Counted from the first letter of the stretch, positions 21,878-34,087 are shown. The stretch is 64,000 bases of DNA from Pascua guehoae (GCA_001600415.1 BCJX01000006.1:1548364-1612363), one strand, 5' to 3'. Notes: a model not told the origin generated them from the sequence alone. Numbers and translations: made by a program.

Positions 21878-24396
21878 CCCTTTTTGGACATAGCGCACTC
21901 ACGGGCACATCTGTCGTGTGCACTCCACAGTGGCCAAGCATACTTGGTTGACACAGCTTTTTGGTTAAAACAGTCTCGTCTTGGAAGTCGGTGGCCCCCG
22001 AGAAACACGGAACCACAGCGACGGTGATGGTGAGCAGAACCACTGGGGACCAGCCGGAGGGGATGCATGCTAACACCCACATGCATCGCCACAAGGAGCC
22101 GCAGTATCGTCTTCGACGTTTCAGTAGATGGTAAAACTGGAGGCAGTGTAGTCAAGAGAAGTGTCCGTACTTCGGCGGCAATGGTGAACGACGGAAGATC
22201 CATTGTGAATTGTGAAGGAGATGGAGGGTGTGGAGGGGTAAGGGGGAGATGTGATCATCAGAGTGAAAGGGTCAGACGCGGCATCTGGTGATAAATCACT
22301 ATTATTAGGGGTGGGGAGATCGCCTGTGTCCAAAACACTTGGGGTGGGTGGTTTCACCCCCTGCCGCTGGGCATATCAAGGCGGTGCTGGGACGGTTGAA
22401 ACAGGAGTGGAGACGAAGCGAAGGCGCTTGGCAGCGGGCCGCGAGCGGAATCTGGTGATCCGGTGACCATCTCACAGACGGACGACTAGCAGCTGTGCAG
22501 CTGCGCCCCCAGGCGGGAGTTTGTCCTGAAGACGTGGGTGGTGTTGAATAATAGTTGTGGCAGTGCTATGGCGGGAGAAAGCCATTGCACACAGTTGCCA
22601 AGTCAAGCCAGCAACAAGGCGGTGCTATCGTGCTTGACCTGAAACTCGTAACAGGGGTGGGCTTGTCCCGATGCTTCCGCAGTTGTTTTTCTTTTAAACC
22701 AAACTTTCCACAGGAGGATACCTGTATCTTTTTATACACGGCGGCGCAGGCAAGGCGGTGACTCACATAGCCAAAAGAGTCTGGGACACATCTGTTACAG
22801 GGGTTTGTACTTTTTAAAGCAGTTGCCATCCGAAGGCTGTGCCTGCGCATCCTGTCCAGATTGCGGTGCTGCCAACAACACAGCATTGGGGACGTTGCAA
22901 CTAAGGGGTACGGCGATTCGGCCGGGATTTTGCCAGCAGTTGAGGGAGGATAGGCGTTTCCATAATCATGTCTTGGGCATGGCTGTCTCGTCTTTTCTCT
23001 TGTTGGGTTGGGTGGTTGTAGAGGGGGAGTAAGTCACGTGAAGTATCTCTCGGGGAGCATGGTGTGTTGCTGTGGAACTCTGCTTGCGCCTGCGACGAAG
23101 GACTCTGCTCATACCACTTTTGATTGTCAAACGCAATAAAAGTCAATGAGATAGGATAGGTCGAGCGGCTAGCCCCTCTGTCCTCCATGGAAAGCTAGTT
23201 CGTCAGATGTCGACAGTGGAGGCTAGGAATTGCGACACTTTTCACTGGCCAACACGCTGCAGGGTCTTTGGGAGCCACCTCCACTCGTGTGGGCAGCCGC
23301 GGCGGGTCCCCACAGCCCATGGCTGCATGGACCTCGTTAGCCGCCGGATAGCGGCGCACCGTGCGCATCATGGGTGCGGTCCGTGTTGCTGACACCCACG
23401 CCGAACGGTGCCAAGGTTAGCATGCAAGCATGGCCGAGGCTGCTCGACCCATGAGTGGACAAGCGGCGGTGATTGGTAAAGGGTGTAAGCTTGGTTGAGG
23501 GGTGAGCTAGAGTCTGGCGCTAGGCCGCGGCGAGGTTTGGAGGCTTACCCACCTCGGCGTCGGCCATCTCCTGGGCCCATCGCGCCTCCACTTTGTCAGC
23601 GCCTCGCAACGACCTGTCCGCCTCGGAGGCAGAGGAAAGTCTGCCTCCTTGCTAGCGACAATGCGACGCGTATCGAGCAAGCTTGCACGCGACGGGTTCC
23701 TGGGTAATAACGATGCGGGATGGATGCATGCATGAACGGAAGGCCGTGACCGGGGAATCATTCTGGCTGAATTAGCGGCATGTCGTGGAAGGTAGAGTCG
23801 GGGATCTATGATGGGTTTTGGTGGGTTGGATCAAGTGCCGTTATAGCGGGTTGCTGATTGGACCTGAGAATTGGTCGGTTATCACCTGGCACGCTGGCCC
23901 CGGTCTGCTCGCATTACACCGTACCGTACCACCAGGTCCCGGGTCCCTCTGCCAACATGCCTCCCCTCCCACATACCCCACCCAGATGACCGCAAGGCCG
24001 CAAGTGGTGGACGTGCTGTGGGCGGGTGGGCCTGGGTCGGGGGGTAACTCATCAGCTCGCACCCACCACCACCACCACCACCACCACCAGCCACTCCCGT
24101 CATTCTCTCCCACAGTGGGTCATCCTCATCTTTCCTTCTGTCTTTCCTTTTCTCTTCCTCTTCTTCTCCTCTTCACCACCGGTCTCTGTCACTTCAACTA
24201 CCACTCAACATACACAAAGCAGGTACGTCGATCGAGCACTCCCTCCTTCCCACCTCCACCTTCTTAAGAGCCTCTGCAGCCACCTGCGGCCGCTCATTAC
24301 CGGAGGTTTCATCCTCGCTGTCGTCGCCACTGTAGAAGGCTCTTAGATTGGCTCGCCGTTACGCTGGAAATTCCTCGACCCGCTAACCCACCAGCC
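21878..24396. other. 2.5-kb stretch without a recognisable gene
   Basis: No convincing gene on either strand. The last 450 bases, before cytochrome c peroxidase, are C/T-rich (tttccttctgtctttccttt type) and carry a CCA microsatellite, consistent with a promoter and long 5' leader. A TTTTTATAC word near 22729 is not followed by a credible frame. Confidence 0.5.
24061..24090. repeat. (CCA)n microsatellite
   Basis: About nine consecutive CCA triplets upstream of the cytochrome c peroxidase gene; probably promoter or leader, not coding. Confidence 0.9.
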
Positions 24397-25928
24397 ATGT
24401 CGCTCCGCGTTGCTCCTGTTCTGCGTTCGGTGGCCGTCCGCCGCGCCCCCCTGGCGGCGGCCATGCCCATGATGCGTCGTCGTTTCGCGACCGAGGCGGT
24501 GAGTCGCAAATCTGGCACTGTACGAGTACCGCGTTGGCTGACCTTCCTTTCCTCGACCCATCCACGTCGCGTCACATCCACGTCGCATCTGTCTCTTGCT
24601 GCTCTCCTGCCTCTTACCATCCCTAGCCTCCCCCTCCCCCGAAGAAGGATGGCAACTCGGGTCTCTTCCTCGGCCTCGGTGCGGCTGCCGCCATCGCCGC
24701 CGGTGTTGCGTACTACACCTACGGTGTTGAGGACAAGCCCGAGAAGGTCCAGGGCGTCAAGGAGTACACTCTGGGCGACTACCAGAAGGTCTACGACCGC
24801 ATTGCCGACACTCTTGAGAAGGAAGGCTACGACGGTGAGTTTGGGCGTTAACAGCCGGTCGGGCATGGTGGTGGGGAGGAGTGGTGTCGACGTGGACCGT
24901 ATCGGGAGGTGGCTGACGACAGACGGCTCGCTCGCCCCCGTTGTCCTCCGTCTCGCTTGGCACGCTTCGGGTACCTACAACAAGGATGACGGCACTGGCG
25001 GCTCCAACTACGCCACCATGCGCTTCCCCAACGAGGGTGGCCACGGTGCCAACGCTGGTCTTGTGAGTTTTTGTGTCATGTCCTGCCGACCTCCAACTGA
25101 CAGATCCAGGCCGTCGCCCGTGACTACCTCGAGGGCATCAAGAAGGAGTTCCCGTGGATCTCGTACGGTGACCTCTGGACGCTCGCTGGTGTCGCCGCCG
25201 TCCAGGAGATGGGTGGCCCCAAGATCCCCTGGCGTCCGGGCCGCATCGATGGTGTCGAGGCCCAGCAGACCCCCGACGGCCGTCTCCCCGACGCCGCGCA
25301 GGGAGAAAAGCACGTCCGCGACATCTTCTACCGCATGGGCTTCAACGACCAGGAGATTGTTGCTCTCATTGGCGCCCACGCTCTTGGCCGCTGCCACACT
25401 GACCGCTCGGGCTACGACGGCCCTTGGACCTTCTCCCCGACCAGCTTCTCCAACTCGTGAGTGAAACGATGTCCCCGAGGGTGCAAGCTGACTGTCAGGT
25501 TCTACGACCTCCTGCTCAACGACAAGTGGCAGTGGAGGAAGTGGAAGGGCCCTGCTCAGTGTACGTTTACTGGAATACGCACCAACTTTTGGCAGGAAAC
25601 TGACAACGACAGACGAGGACGCCAAGACCAAGTCCCTGATGATGCTTCCCGCCGACATGAGCATGGTACGTGTTGCCTCTCGAGAGAAGGAGAATTAGTT
25701 CTGACGCAATTCTAGATCAAGGACCCCAAGTTCAAGAAGTGGGTCGAGGTCTACGCGAAGGACGAGGACAAGTTCTTCAAGGAGTGAGTTTACTTCGTTT
25801 TACAGCTTGCCATGCCCACTGCTAACGTGCTCAGCTTCTCCAAGGCGCTCGCCACCCTCTTTGAGCTCGGTGTCCCCAAGGAGCAGTGGAAGGGCGAGGC
25901 CTGGACGATGGGCCCCGCTGACGAGTAA
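24397..25928 (+). CDS. CCP1: mitochondrial cytochrome c peroxidase, 357 aa
   Basis: Eight exons: 24397-24498, 24627-24834, 24923-25062, 25110-25456, 25499-25560, 25613-25665, 25716-25783 and 25835-25928; all phases match. It is a class I haem peroxidase of the mitochondrial intermembrane space that reduces hydrogen peroxide with cytochrome c. Visible: Arg-rich presequence ([18 protein letters not shown]), a hydrophobic sorting segment after a five-proline run ([19 protein letters not shown]), distal Arg113-Leu-Ala-Trp116-His117, proximal His240 in GAHALGRCH, and Trp256 sixteen residues later, the spacing seen in yeast Ccp1. [15 protein letters not shown] and [10 protein letters not shown] are also diagnostic. 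The presequence plus hydrophobic segment implies two-step processing by family precedent. Confidence 0.97.
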
Positions 25929-27474
25929 ATGCAACCACCACCGGCACGCGAGGTTTGAACGAGACGCAAAACGATCGGCCTTGCCAATGTAGTAGGAGAA
26001 GCATGAAGTAGTGGAAGAAGAAAACATGCATATGTGCGGAACCCTGGAACGCTGCCAATGAACGGGTCACTTTCAATCGGAGCTAGAGAACCAAACAAGT
26101 CTCTGTCGTTCCGTTCCGCTCTGCCCAACTTCCGGATTTCCTGCGACGTCATCTGTCCGTTGGGTGAGGCAGTGATGACGAGAGGCAGACACGAGTGACA
26201 TTGCGAAGGAGCCTGATATAAACTGTTGGTGTACACCAGGAACGATCAGAGGCAGCGACAAGTTCACGACCTGCATCATACCGCTGGTGCCCGTGCCCGA
26301 CCGAAAGGCAACCAAAGCAGTCGCGGCCAGTCTTCATCGCAGACGACACTTTGCGCCATTTCGAGGAGTGGGGTTTGCTGAATTTCATTTCTCATCCTCC
26401 ACTTGATGTACCACGAACATCACCCCCACCTCTCCCCACCCTAGGTCCTATAGGTGCTTGTACTGGGGGCGTGGACCGGGTACAGGCTGCACACATCGTT
26501 CCCGCCTGCTGGCTCTAACGTCGGAGGCGTGGCGTAATGAGCGCCGCTGGTGGGGGACGCGCTGTTAGGATGCTTGCGGGGTGGGGGAGTGCAGTCTCGC
26601 GCAGCAACCGAGTCCCCTGGTGCTCGTCATCGTCGCACGTACCCAAACCAGATCCGGGGCTCGTCACCGGCAGACGCCGTACATCTGTGCGCCAGAATGC
26701 TGGTCTGACCACGTCGTATTGTCGTGGCCAACAAGACTATCGAACCGCAGTCGTACAGAACTGTCAACAAATCCGGTCGAGTCCAGCATGACGTACTGTC
26801 GACACATACTGTGGCTGCTTCATTCATGTTGTCACCATTTGTTGCCACCAGTTACCACATCCTAGAATCATTTCCATCGCCACAAAAACAGTCGACCTCG
26901 TGACCTCACATCGCCGTTGGAATCGAGTCAACCCACTGTTGACTGGGCTTTGGACTACTGAAAGTACCCAATCACCGTCTGGGTGAACACAATAATGGGA
27001 CTGTTGACGGGCGGGAGTGGGCACATTGCCAACTCTCGGAGTGGATGGCCATAATTGCCACTTCGTGAGGCAGTTTACTTCGATATCAGCTGCTGAGTGT
27101 CACAATAAATGACACTCATTTCACATGGCCAGCACTACTGGAGCGTCACCGACTCCAGTTTAACTCGATACGTACCCAATGAAGGTTGTGCAGTAGTGGC
27201 ATAAGTTCAGTGCCTGGGAGCCTTGAAACGTCCATGTTGGCACAAACGGCACGCGTTGGCAACCTTGGCACAGCGGCCAGCGGGCCATTGAGCCCGTTGA
27301 CGGCGGCAAAATCCCAACACCCGCCAAGCCTTATATTGGAGACGTTCCCAACCGCTTAACCCTCTCAAACGGACGTTGCTGCCTCCCGACAACTGTCTCA
27401 ATACGCACTCGTCTTAAACAGACTACTCTTCGCCTCCAGCAAGTCGCCCACATTCCCGTGTCACTCGTTCAACC
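25929..27474. other. upstream region of the rvt-type gene, no gene seen
   Basis: No open frame with splice support. The region around 26820-27190 is AT-richer than its surroundings. The 120 bases before 27475 are C/A-rich leader-like sequence. Confidence 0.5.
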
Positions 27475-30108
27475 ATGGCGTCCACCGAACTCCTTGAGCA
27501 GACACTGTCGACGATCACCAACATCAAGCTCGACCAGCTACACAAGCAACTGACAGCATACGACACAGCCAAGCGGGCTCTGCTTGCCGATGCCGAGCGC
27601 ACGCAAGACGCGCGCGCGCGGGTCAACCTTCTCATTGAAGGGGTGAAAAAGCTGCCCACGATGAATCCGCTCGAGCATTCGCAGACTCTGGGCCTCGACA
27701 GCATCCAGCACTTTGTCCAACAGGCCAAGTTTGACCCGTCTGTCACGCCCACAGTGATTCAAGAGTATGAGGACAAGCTGCGCAACGAGCTAGACATCCA
27801 GACAACAAAATATCGTTTTGCCGAGCTGTACGGCAAGCTTGTGACGGAATGGATTAGTCTGGGGACCCCAGACGACAATGACGACAATGCGAGTGCGACA
27901 TCGGAATTTGTCCCTGTTGGGCGCGAGGAGATGCATGAGCAGCGGGCACTGTGGGAAGAGTACGCGTTCAACGCCAAGGACACGGACCAGGCGGCTCTCA
28001 AGGCGTACCTCGAGGGGGTATTCACTCAGTCCGACGATGCGGCAGCGGCACTCAAGGACCTTCGCACCGGTCTGGCGGGTTTCCAAAAGGACTGGGACTC
28101 GAGCACGCATTTTCAGGAAGACACACTCAAGCAAGTCATCAAACACTTGCTGCGGAGCGACAATCTCACAAACGAAAAGCGCAAGACGCTCAAGGCGTTT
28201 AACAGCAACGACGTCGTTCTGGGGGAGCTCGTGCATGTGCTCAATACGAGGATGCAGATGCGCCACAGCTGGAAGTGGGAGGATGCCAGTGTCGTCGACA
28301 TTCGACGACAGCTCAATGGTCGGTATCGGTTCCACCTCGACCAGGACCTGCTCCAAACACTCTTCATCTACTACATTGGCATGGCGTGGTCCATCACGTT
28401 GCGCGGATGGATGACCACGTTCCGCGGCCGTGCAAGAGTGTGGAAGAAGGCGTCACAGCCATTTAGCCACGACGAGAAGCGTCGGCGGGACTACTTTCTC
28501 CTAAACGACCAGCAACGCGACGACAACCACATGTCGATCAACTCCATACTCGACCAGCACTACACGGAGGAGATTTTCAGTACCCAATTGGTGTCGGACT
28601 GGGACGACGTGCGAGGTGGCTACGGAGACGATTCGGACAAGCAAGACACGCGCAAGTCATTTTCAGAGACAGTGCAAGAGCTGTTGCACCTTATCCAGTC
28701 GGTGATCCTCATCAGTTCCAAAATGGGCGAGGAAACGACCGTCGTCCGCTCCGATTTCAGGTGGTTTGGCCCGAGCATGCCACACTCGTCTGTCTTTGCC
28801 GTGCTGTCCTTCTTTGGAATCAACGACGACTGGATCGACCTGTTTCGACGTATCCTCGAGGCTCCAATTCGCTTCATCAACGACCCGGTCGACGCAACCC
28901 CCCAGGTCCGGAAACGTGGCACACCGCTCTCGACGCCGTTTGCCGACATGCTAAACGAGACGCTGTTGTTTTGCCTCGACTTTGCAGTCAATCAAAAGGC
29001 CGACGGCGCACGGCTGTACCGCCTCCACGACGACATGTGGCTGTTTGGCAGCACTGAAAAGTGCCAGATGGCGTGGAAGGCGGTCACCGAGTTTGGCGAC
29101 GTCGTAGGTCTCGACTTGAACATGGACAAGACGGGCTCGGCTCGCATCAAAAGCCGCAACAAGATCGCGACCGGTGGCGACGGTGGCGGTGACAGCTCTG
29201 CAGCCGCCACCGCAGACGCAGACGACGACGGCCTCCCCAAGGGCGACGTGACGTGGGGGTTCCTCAAGCTCGATCCGTCTGCACGCCGGTTTGTCATTGA
29301 CCAAGAGTCGGTGGACAAGCACATTGACGAACTCTGGCGCCAGCTCAAGGCGTGCAGGTCCGTGTTGGAGACTGTCCAAGCGTGGAACGTATATGGATCG
29401 CGGTTCTTCTTGACCAATTTTGGGAGAATGGCAAACTGCTACTCGCACGCACACCTGGATTCAATGCTGGCGACATTTTCGCGCATGCAGCACAAACTCT
29501 TTGGCAAGGGCAACTTGATCGGGACGTATATCAAGGGCTTGATCAGCGACAGGTTTGGTGTCCCCCTCGACACCATTCCAGACGCCTACATCTACTTCCC
29601 AGTTTCGCTGGGCGGCCTCGGCGTTCAGAACCCATTTACTCGGCTTGAATTGTTGCGCCACGACACCCTCGGCGACATTGACAAGAGAATCGAAGAGGCG
29701 CTCGACGTGGACCGTGGAATGTATCGCTATTGCAAGGCATGTTTCCAAGACCCCAAGGACAGGACGCAGCGTAACCTCAAGTCTCACAAAAAGTATTCCG
29801 ACCTTGCGGGCGAGCCGTTCATGAGCTTTGAAGAGTTCCACCGCGACTGGAGCCAAATGCCCTCGGCCCTCGTGTCTGCGCTCACCGACCTCCGAAAACA
29901 ACCAAATGAAACACTCCCAAAGTACCCAGGACAGATTTCGACCTTGCGCGAGTACTACCAGATGAGCGAAGGGGACAAGGTGGTCTGTGTCCTGCACGGA
30001 AAGGAGACGCTTGAGCGCTTTGGGAGTCTCACCATCATCGACGAGGGGTTGTTGCCCAGTGGCCTCATTGGTCTTGTTCAGGCGAATAGGTTCAAGTGGG
30101 AGGGGTGA
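27475..30108 (+). CDS. cellular reverse-transcriptase-related protein (rvt type), 877 aa
   Basis: One uninterrupted frame of 878 codons, unusual among the intron-rich neighbours. Residues 1-60 look like a coiled coil (LEQTLSTITNIKLDQLHKQL). The central region carries polymerase motifs: motif A RSDFRWFGPSMPHSSV with Asp427; motif B RGTPLSTPFADML from Arg481; motif C LYRLHDDMWLFG with Asp519-Asp520; then LDLNMDKTG and WGFLKLD. A long insert precedes motif A (about 310-420, HDEKRRRDYFLL onward), as in rvt proteins, single-copy RT relatives described in fungi and some bacteria. A Gly/Ala/Asp-rich loop lies near 565-590. No endonuclease, RNase H, integrase, gag, LTR or poly-A tail is seen, so it is not a retrotransposon. 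All three catalytic aspartates are kept. The rvt assignment is from memory of motif layout; a degenerate LINE or group II-like RT is the alternative. Confidence 0.8.
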   Translation: MASTELLEQTLSTITNIKLDQLHKQLTAYDTAKRALLADAERTQDARARVNLLIEGVKKLPTMNPLEHSQTLGLDSIQHFVQQAKFDPSVTPTVIQEYEDKLRNELDIQTTKYRFAELYGKLVTEWISLGTPDDNDDNASATSEFVPVGREEMHEQRALWEEYAFNAKDTDQAALKAYLEGVFTQSDDAAAALKDLRTGLAGFQKDWDSSTHFQEDTLKQVIKHLLRSDNLTNEKRKTLKAFNSNDVVLGELVHVLNTRMQMRHSWKWEDASVVDIRRQLNGRYRFHLDQDLLQTLFIYYIGMAWSITLRGWMTTFRGRARVWKKASQPFSHDEKRRRDYFLLNDQQRDDNHMSINSILDQHYTEEIFSTQLVSDWDDVRGGYGDDSDKQDTRKSFSETVQELLHLIQSVILISSKMGEETTVVRSDFRWFGPSMPHSSVFAVLSFFGINDDWIDLFRRILEAPIRFINDPVDATPQVRKRGTPLSTPFADMLNETLLFCLDFAVNQKADGARLYRLHDDMWLFGSTEKCQMAWKAVTEFGDVVGLDLNMDKTGSARIKSRNKIATGGDGGGDSSAAATADADDDGLPKGDVTWGFLKLDPSARRFVIDQESVDKHIDELWRQLKACRSVLETVQAWNVYGSRFFLTNFGRMANCYSHAHLDSMLATFSRMQHKLFGKGNLIGTYIKGLISDRFGVPLDTIPDAYIYFPVSLGGLGVQNPFTRLELLRHDTLGDIDKRIEEALDVDRGMYRYCKACFQDPKDRTQRNLKSHKKYSDLAGEPFMSFEEFHRDWSQMPSALVSALTDLRKQPNETLPKYPGQISTLREYYQMSEGDKVVCVLHGKETLERFGSLTIIDEGLLPSGLIGLVQANRFKWEG

Positions 30109-31084
30109 GAGAGGTGGCACGGCGTAGAGGAGCTGGAAAACAAGGGCGGGGAGAAAAACGTCCCCAGTAGACGACGTTTGAGGTAGATCCATAGATGCAT
30201 GCTGTAGAGTAAATGCACGGGCTGGATGCCATACTGTGGGTACAGTCACCCGATTGTGCTGTACGGCTCAGTCATCCTCAGCCGCAGTATACTACAGTAG
30301 TTAAAAGCCATCCGAGAGAGTAGTAGCACCCCTCTGTCCGTTAATCGGCGCGCGCTACCTGATTAGAGATATGCGCACATGTGCAGTTGTCTGTTGCGTG
30401 CAGGCTTGATTACTCTTGCCCTCGAGCCGAATCCTCGGCACGCGACCTCGTGCTGGGCTTTCCATCCAGGCCGTCCGTCAGGTAAAGAGAGGTGTAACGG
30501 GTCGGTTGAATGTGCGGCACAGTTTTTCCAGGTGGTCCGGCCGCGCGCCGGCCGACGCGCCGAGCCGCGGGTCTCAGGGATGCAGGGAATGGGCGCGCAC
30601 TCTGTACTCTGTGTGTTTTTTCCACGTGTCAGTTGTCCTCCCCTGTGTGCTGCCACGCGCGTTGCCGTCATTTCGTCATGGTCTCCCCGTCGTTACCGCC
30701 CTCGTCCAAACGCAAACTACTCTACTCCCCGCACATTTAGGTGGTCGCGCTCCTCGTCGTTGCAAGACGTTCGCGTCGTTCATCTCCTCTCCTCTCCTCT
30801 CCATCTTACACTTCCACCCTTCTACTCTCTTTAACCTCCGACTTTGATCGTTGTTTCTTCTTTTTTCTTCTTCTGGAACCTCGCCCACTCGCCGACACGG
30901 ACTCTAGACCTTGACACGGCACATCGACACTCGGCTCGGCTCGACCCGACACACTTTTCTTGGTCCCGCTTTCCTCCCTTTCACCGCGTGGTCCCCCGTC
31001 CCCTTCCCCCTCGCCCCCTCCCCCCCCCCCCCCCCCCCTGGTCCCCACCTCTCTTCCACCTCGATCGCCAACTCTTCCACCTCC
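30109..31084. other. spacer and long pyrimidine-rich leader of GH71
   Basis: No gene in 30109-30700. From about 30760 to 31084 the sequence is very C/T-rich, ending in a C-run of about 17-18 at 31020-31038 just before the GH71 start, consistent with a promoter and 5' leader. Confidence 0.6.
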
Positions 31085-34000
31085 ATGCCACCGCGACTAC
31101 CGACGTTGGCCGACCTGCACGCCCGCCTCCCGCGCAACGTTCGCGACCTGCGTGCCCTGCGCGTCCCCCACGTCCACATTCCGTTGCTGCCGAGCCACCC
31201 CGTCGTGCGCCCGTTCCTCACCATTGTCCTCCTCACCGTCGCCCTCTACAGCCTCCTCGCGCACTGGGAACACCACGGCGGAAACGCGCCGACACTCAGC
31301 TCGTCCCAGAAGACCTGGGATATTAGCGTCATGAACACCAACACCGGTCCGCTGGGCGATGAGCACCAGGTGCCCGTCGTCGAGGTCGGGCATAAGAAGG
31401 AGCGCAAGGTTGTCGCGCATTTCATGGTGAGTCGACTTGGTCGTGGGCGTCGACTGCGGAGTTTGAGGACTCTGGGCTGGGGCGCATGTCGACTGGGTGG
31501 GTGAGACGGGCGATGGGCGCCCTTGCCATGTGGTGCCTCATCGTGAAGATGCCATCGGCCGTCGCGAGAGCATGCGTCGTGGCTGCCTCTGTCTGCGAGA
31601 TTCCTAGCCTGACAGGCATTTGTCTCGCTGTTCCCCGTCTCTCCAGAACGTGGCCAGCTGAATGGGAGGACAGCGAGGCACCCCGGCCGTTGGCTTGCAG
31701 TGTCACCGCTGGGCGCGAGGCGTGGCGAGGCATGGCGTGGTCGGGTGGAACAGCGCGACTCGCCCCGTGTTGGTGCGGGCTCTCCGTTACCTCGCACTCC
31801 TGCCAGGAGTAGGCAGAGTAGTGGGCACAGTGACCAGCTCCATCGCTCCATCGCTGTGTCTCTTTCCTCCTCGTTGCCTTGCGGCCGCATCGTGGGTTCT
31901 GCTGCCCGCAAGAGCACAACCACGCCATGTCTCTGTGGCCTCGCTCTTGCCTCTGTGTCTGTGTGACCTCTCTTGACTAGCGTCGCGGCTCCCCATGATC
32001 GGGCTGTCCGCGTATGAGCACAGTGATGGAGCGCCCTCGTCGCTCCCTCGGATTGCCGCAGAAAGTGCGACTGTGAGGTGTAGCCCCCTTATGAGGGGAT
32101 GAGTGGTCGAGGGTGCTATGAGAACCGACTGCAAACCCCAGCCGTTCGCAACACTAACACTACCCCCCAGCTCGGCAACACGTACCCGTTCAACCAAAAG
32201 TCGTGGGACAAGACATTCGACCTCGTCGAGGGTGCGGGGCTCGACGGCCTCGCGCTCAACCTCGGCAAAGAAGACTGGCAGTACCAGCAAATGAAGGACG
32301 CGTACCAGCTGGCGCAGCGGCGCATCTACTTGCAAAAGAAGGGCGAGGGACGCCCTATCCAGCTCTTCATCTCGCTCGACATGAACGTCATCGAGTCCAA
32401 GACGTGGAAGCAGGCCGAGGAGCTGATCGAGCACATTGCGCCGCTCCTCCGCATGGGGTCCCAGCTCCAGTACGACGGGCGCCCCATCCTGTCCACTTTT
32501 AGCGGACACGACGCGTCGTGGGGACGCAAGGGGTGGCATACGTTCCTCGAGGCCCTCAACTACAGGCTCGAAAAGCCCGTCGTGTTCTGGCCGGCGTTCT
32601 TTGTCGACCCAGTCGAGTTCCCAAAGATTAGCTATGTGGACGGCACGTTTGGTTGGAACAGTGCTTGGTGAGTGCGACGAGTGTGCGAGTGCGAATACTG
32701 CTGGTTGGTTGTGGCATGGTGTCACTGCGGAGAGCACCCCAGCCACATTACACAGGCGCCGTAGCGCGGAGAGCTCTAGGGTGTATGGTGGGGAGTGAAC
32801 TCCTGCCACTCGAATGTGGGTGGTGCTGCAGCGAGGGCACCACTGCTGGACAATAACATCCTCCACGCGCGCTACTCCTGTGGGGCAGAAGACCGCTGGG
32901 AAGAGCCATACAGCTATTGGGTATTGGGCGGATACTGCGGAGAATGTTGGCAGCGATAGGCTGTGTGCGGCCTCCCCCCCTGTTGGGGGTCTAAGGGTGC
33001 CTATTAACGTGCGACTGCGAGGTGCGGCTCTCTGCGGGGGGTATGGGGGGGAAGGACACGAACGTGGAGTAGCTGTCGCGCGCACACGTACGGTTCGAAA
33101 GCACCCCATGCTAACCCACTTCTCAGGCCCAAGGGAAATTCATACATCCGCCTCACCGACGACCAACCGCTCATGGAGTCCGACAAGCCATTCATGGCGG
33201 CCGTCTCGCCGCTCTTTTTCACGCACTATGGCAAGACGGGCGACTGGGCGTTCAACAAAAACTTCATCTACAAATCCGACGACCTGCTGTACCCGTCGCG
33301 GTGGGACCTGATTATGCGTCTCCCGGACGCCCACGCGCCCGACATTGTGCAGGTCATTTCGTGGAACGACTATGGCGAGAGCCACTACATTGGACCCATC
33401 ATGGGCGCGCAGCCCGGCAGCAGCAAGTGGACGCGGCGGATGAGCCACCGCGCGTTCCGCGAAATGACGGCCTACTTTGCCGGGCGGTGGCGTGACGGGG
33501 CCCCTTTAGTCGACGAGCATTATATCACCGTGTGGATGTGGTACCGCATCCTGCCAAAGGACGCCAAGATTCGTACCGACCCCGTCGGGCGGCCGGAAAA
33601 TGCCGACTGGGTGAGTCGAGTCTCCGGTACTGAGGCCCACGCCAATGCGTTCACATGTTTGCCTTGCCTGCATTCGCTGACCCCACAGGCGACGGACGTT
33701 ATCAACGTCATGGTCGTTGTCCCGCCAGGCCTCGAAGAGCCGATGATTGACATTATCAACCCCATGGGCGAGACGCACCCCATGCCCCTGCGCGCGGGCA
33801 GGCTCAACATGATGGCCCAGGCCTTCGAGCCCGGACACGTCAAGTTTACGCTGCGCTCCAAGGCCGGCGTGCACATGACGGGCAAGGGGCGGACGATTCT
33901 CAAAGAGCACCAGTCGCCGATTTACAACTTCAACTACTGGACGGGCGCATGGCACCAAAAGGTCAAGCGCGACGACGCCGGCGTCGTGCGCGGCTTTGAC

Positions 34001-34087
34001 GAGGCGACCGTCATTATGGACGACTTTGACGACGAGATGGACGCCTTTGACGGAGGCGACGAGGACGACGAGTATCTCCTGGACTAG
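31085..34087 (+). CDS. membrane-anchored GH71 alpha-1,3-glucanase, 573 aa
   Basis: Exons 31085-31426, 32171-32667, 33127-33610 and 33689-34087 join in frame. Predicted endo-1,3-alpha-glucanase acting on cell-wall or extracellular alpha-1,3-glucan. The N-terminus has no cleavable signal but a basic stretch and one hydrophobic helix at about residues 41-60 (VRPFLTIVLLTVALYSLLAH), suggesting a type II anchored enzyme. The catalytic domain starts with VVAHFMLGNTYPFN (typical A-H-F-M-x-G-N-T-Y). Conserved acidic residues are Asp184 in SLDMNV and Asp361/Glu364 in SWNDYGESHYIGP. The tail is very acidic (DDFDDEMDAFDGGDEDDEYLLD region), unusual for a secreted wall enzyme. Introns 1 and 2 are long (744 and 459 bp) and share a 16-base near-identical word. 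Confidence 0.93.

Noticed and set aside
27475..30108. LINE or LTR retrotransposon
   Set aside because: No endonuclease, RNase H, integrase, gag, terminal repeats or poly-A tail is present, and the motif layout fits cellular rvt genes better.
31787..33109. 440-codon minus-strand frame across the GH71 gene
   Set aside because: It spans a GH71 intron and exon and has no domain. GH71 on the plus strand is unambiguous.
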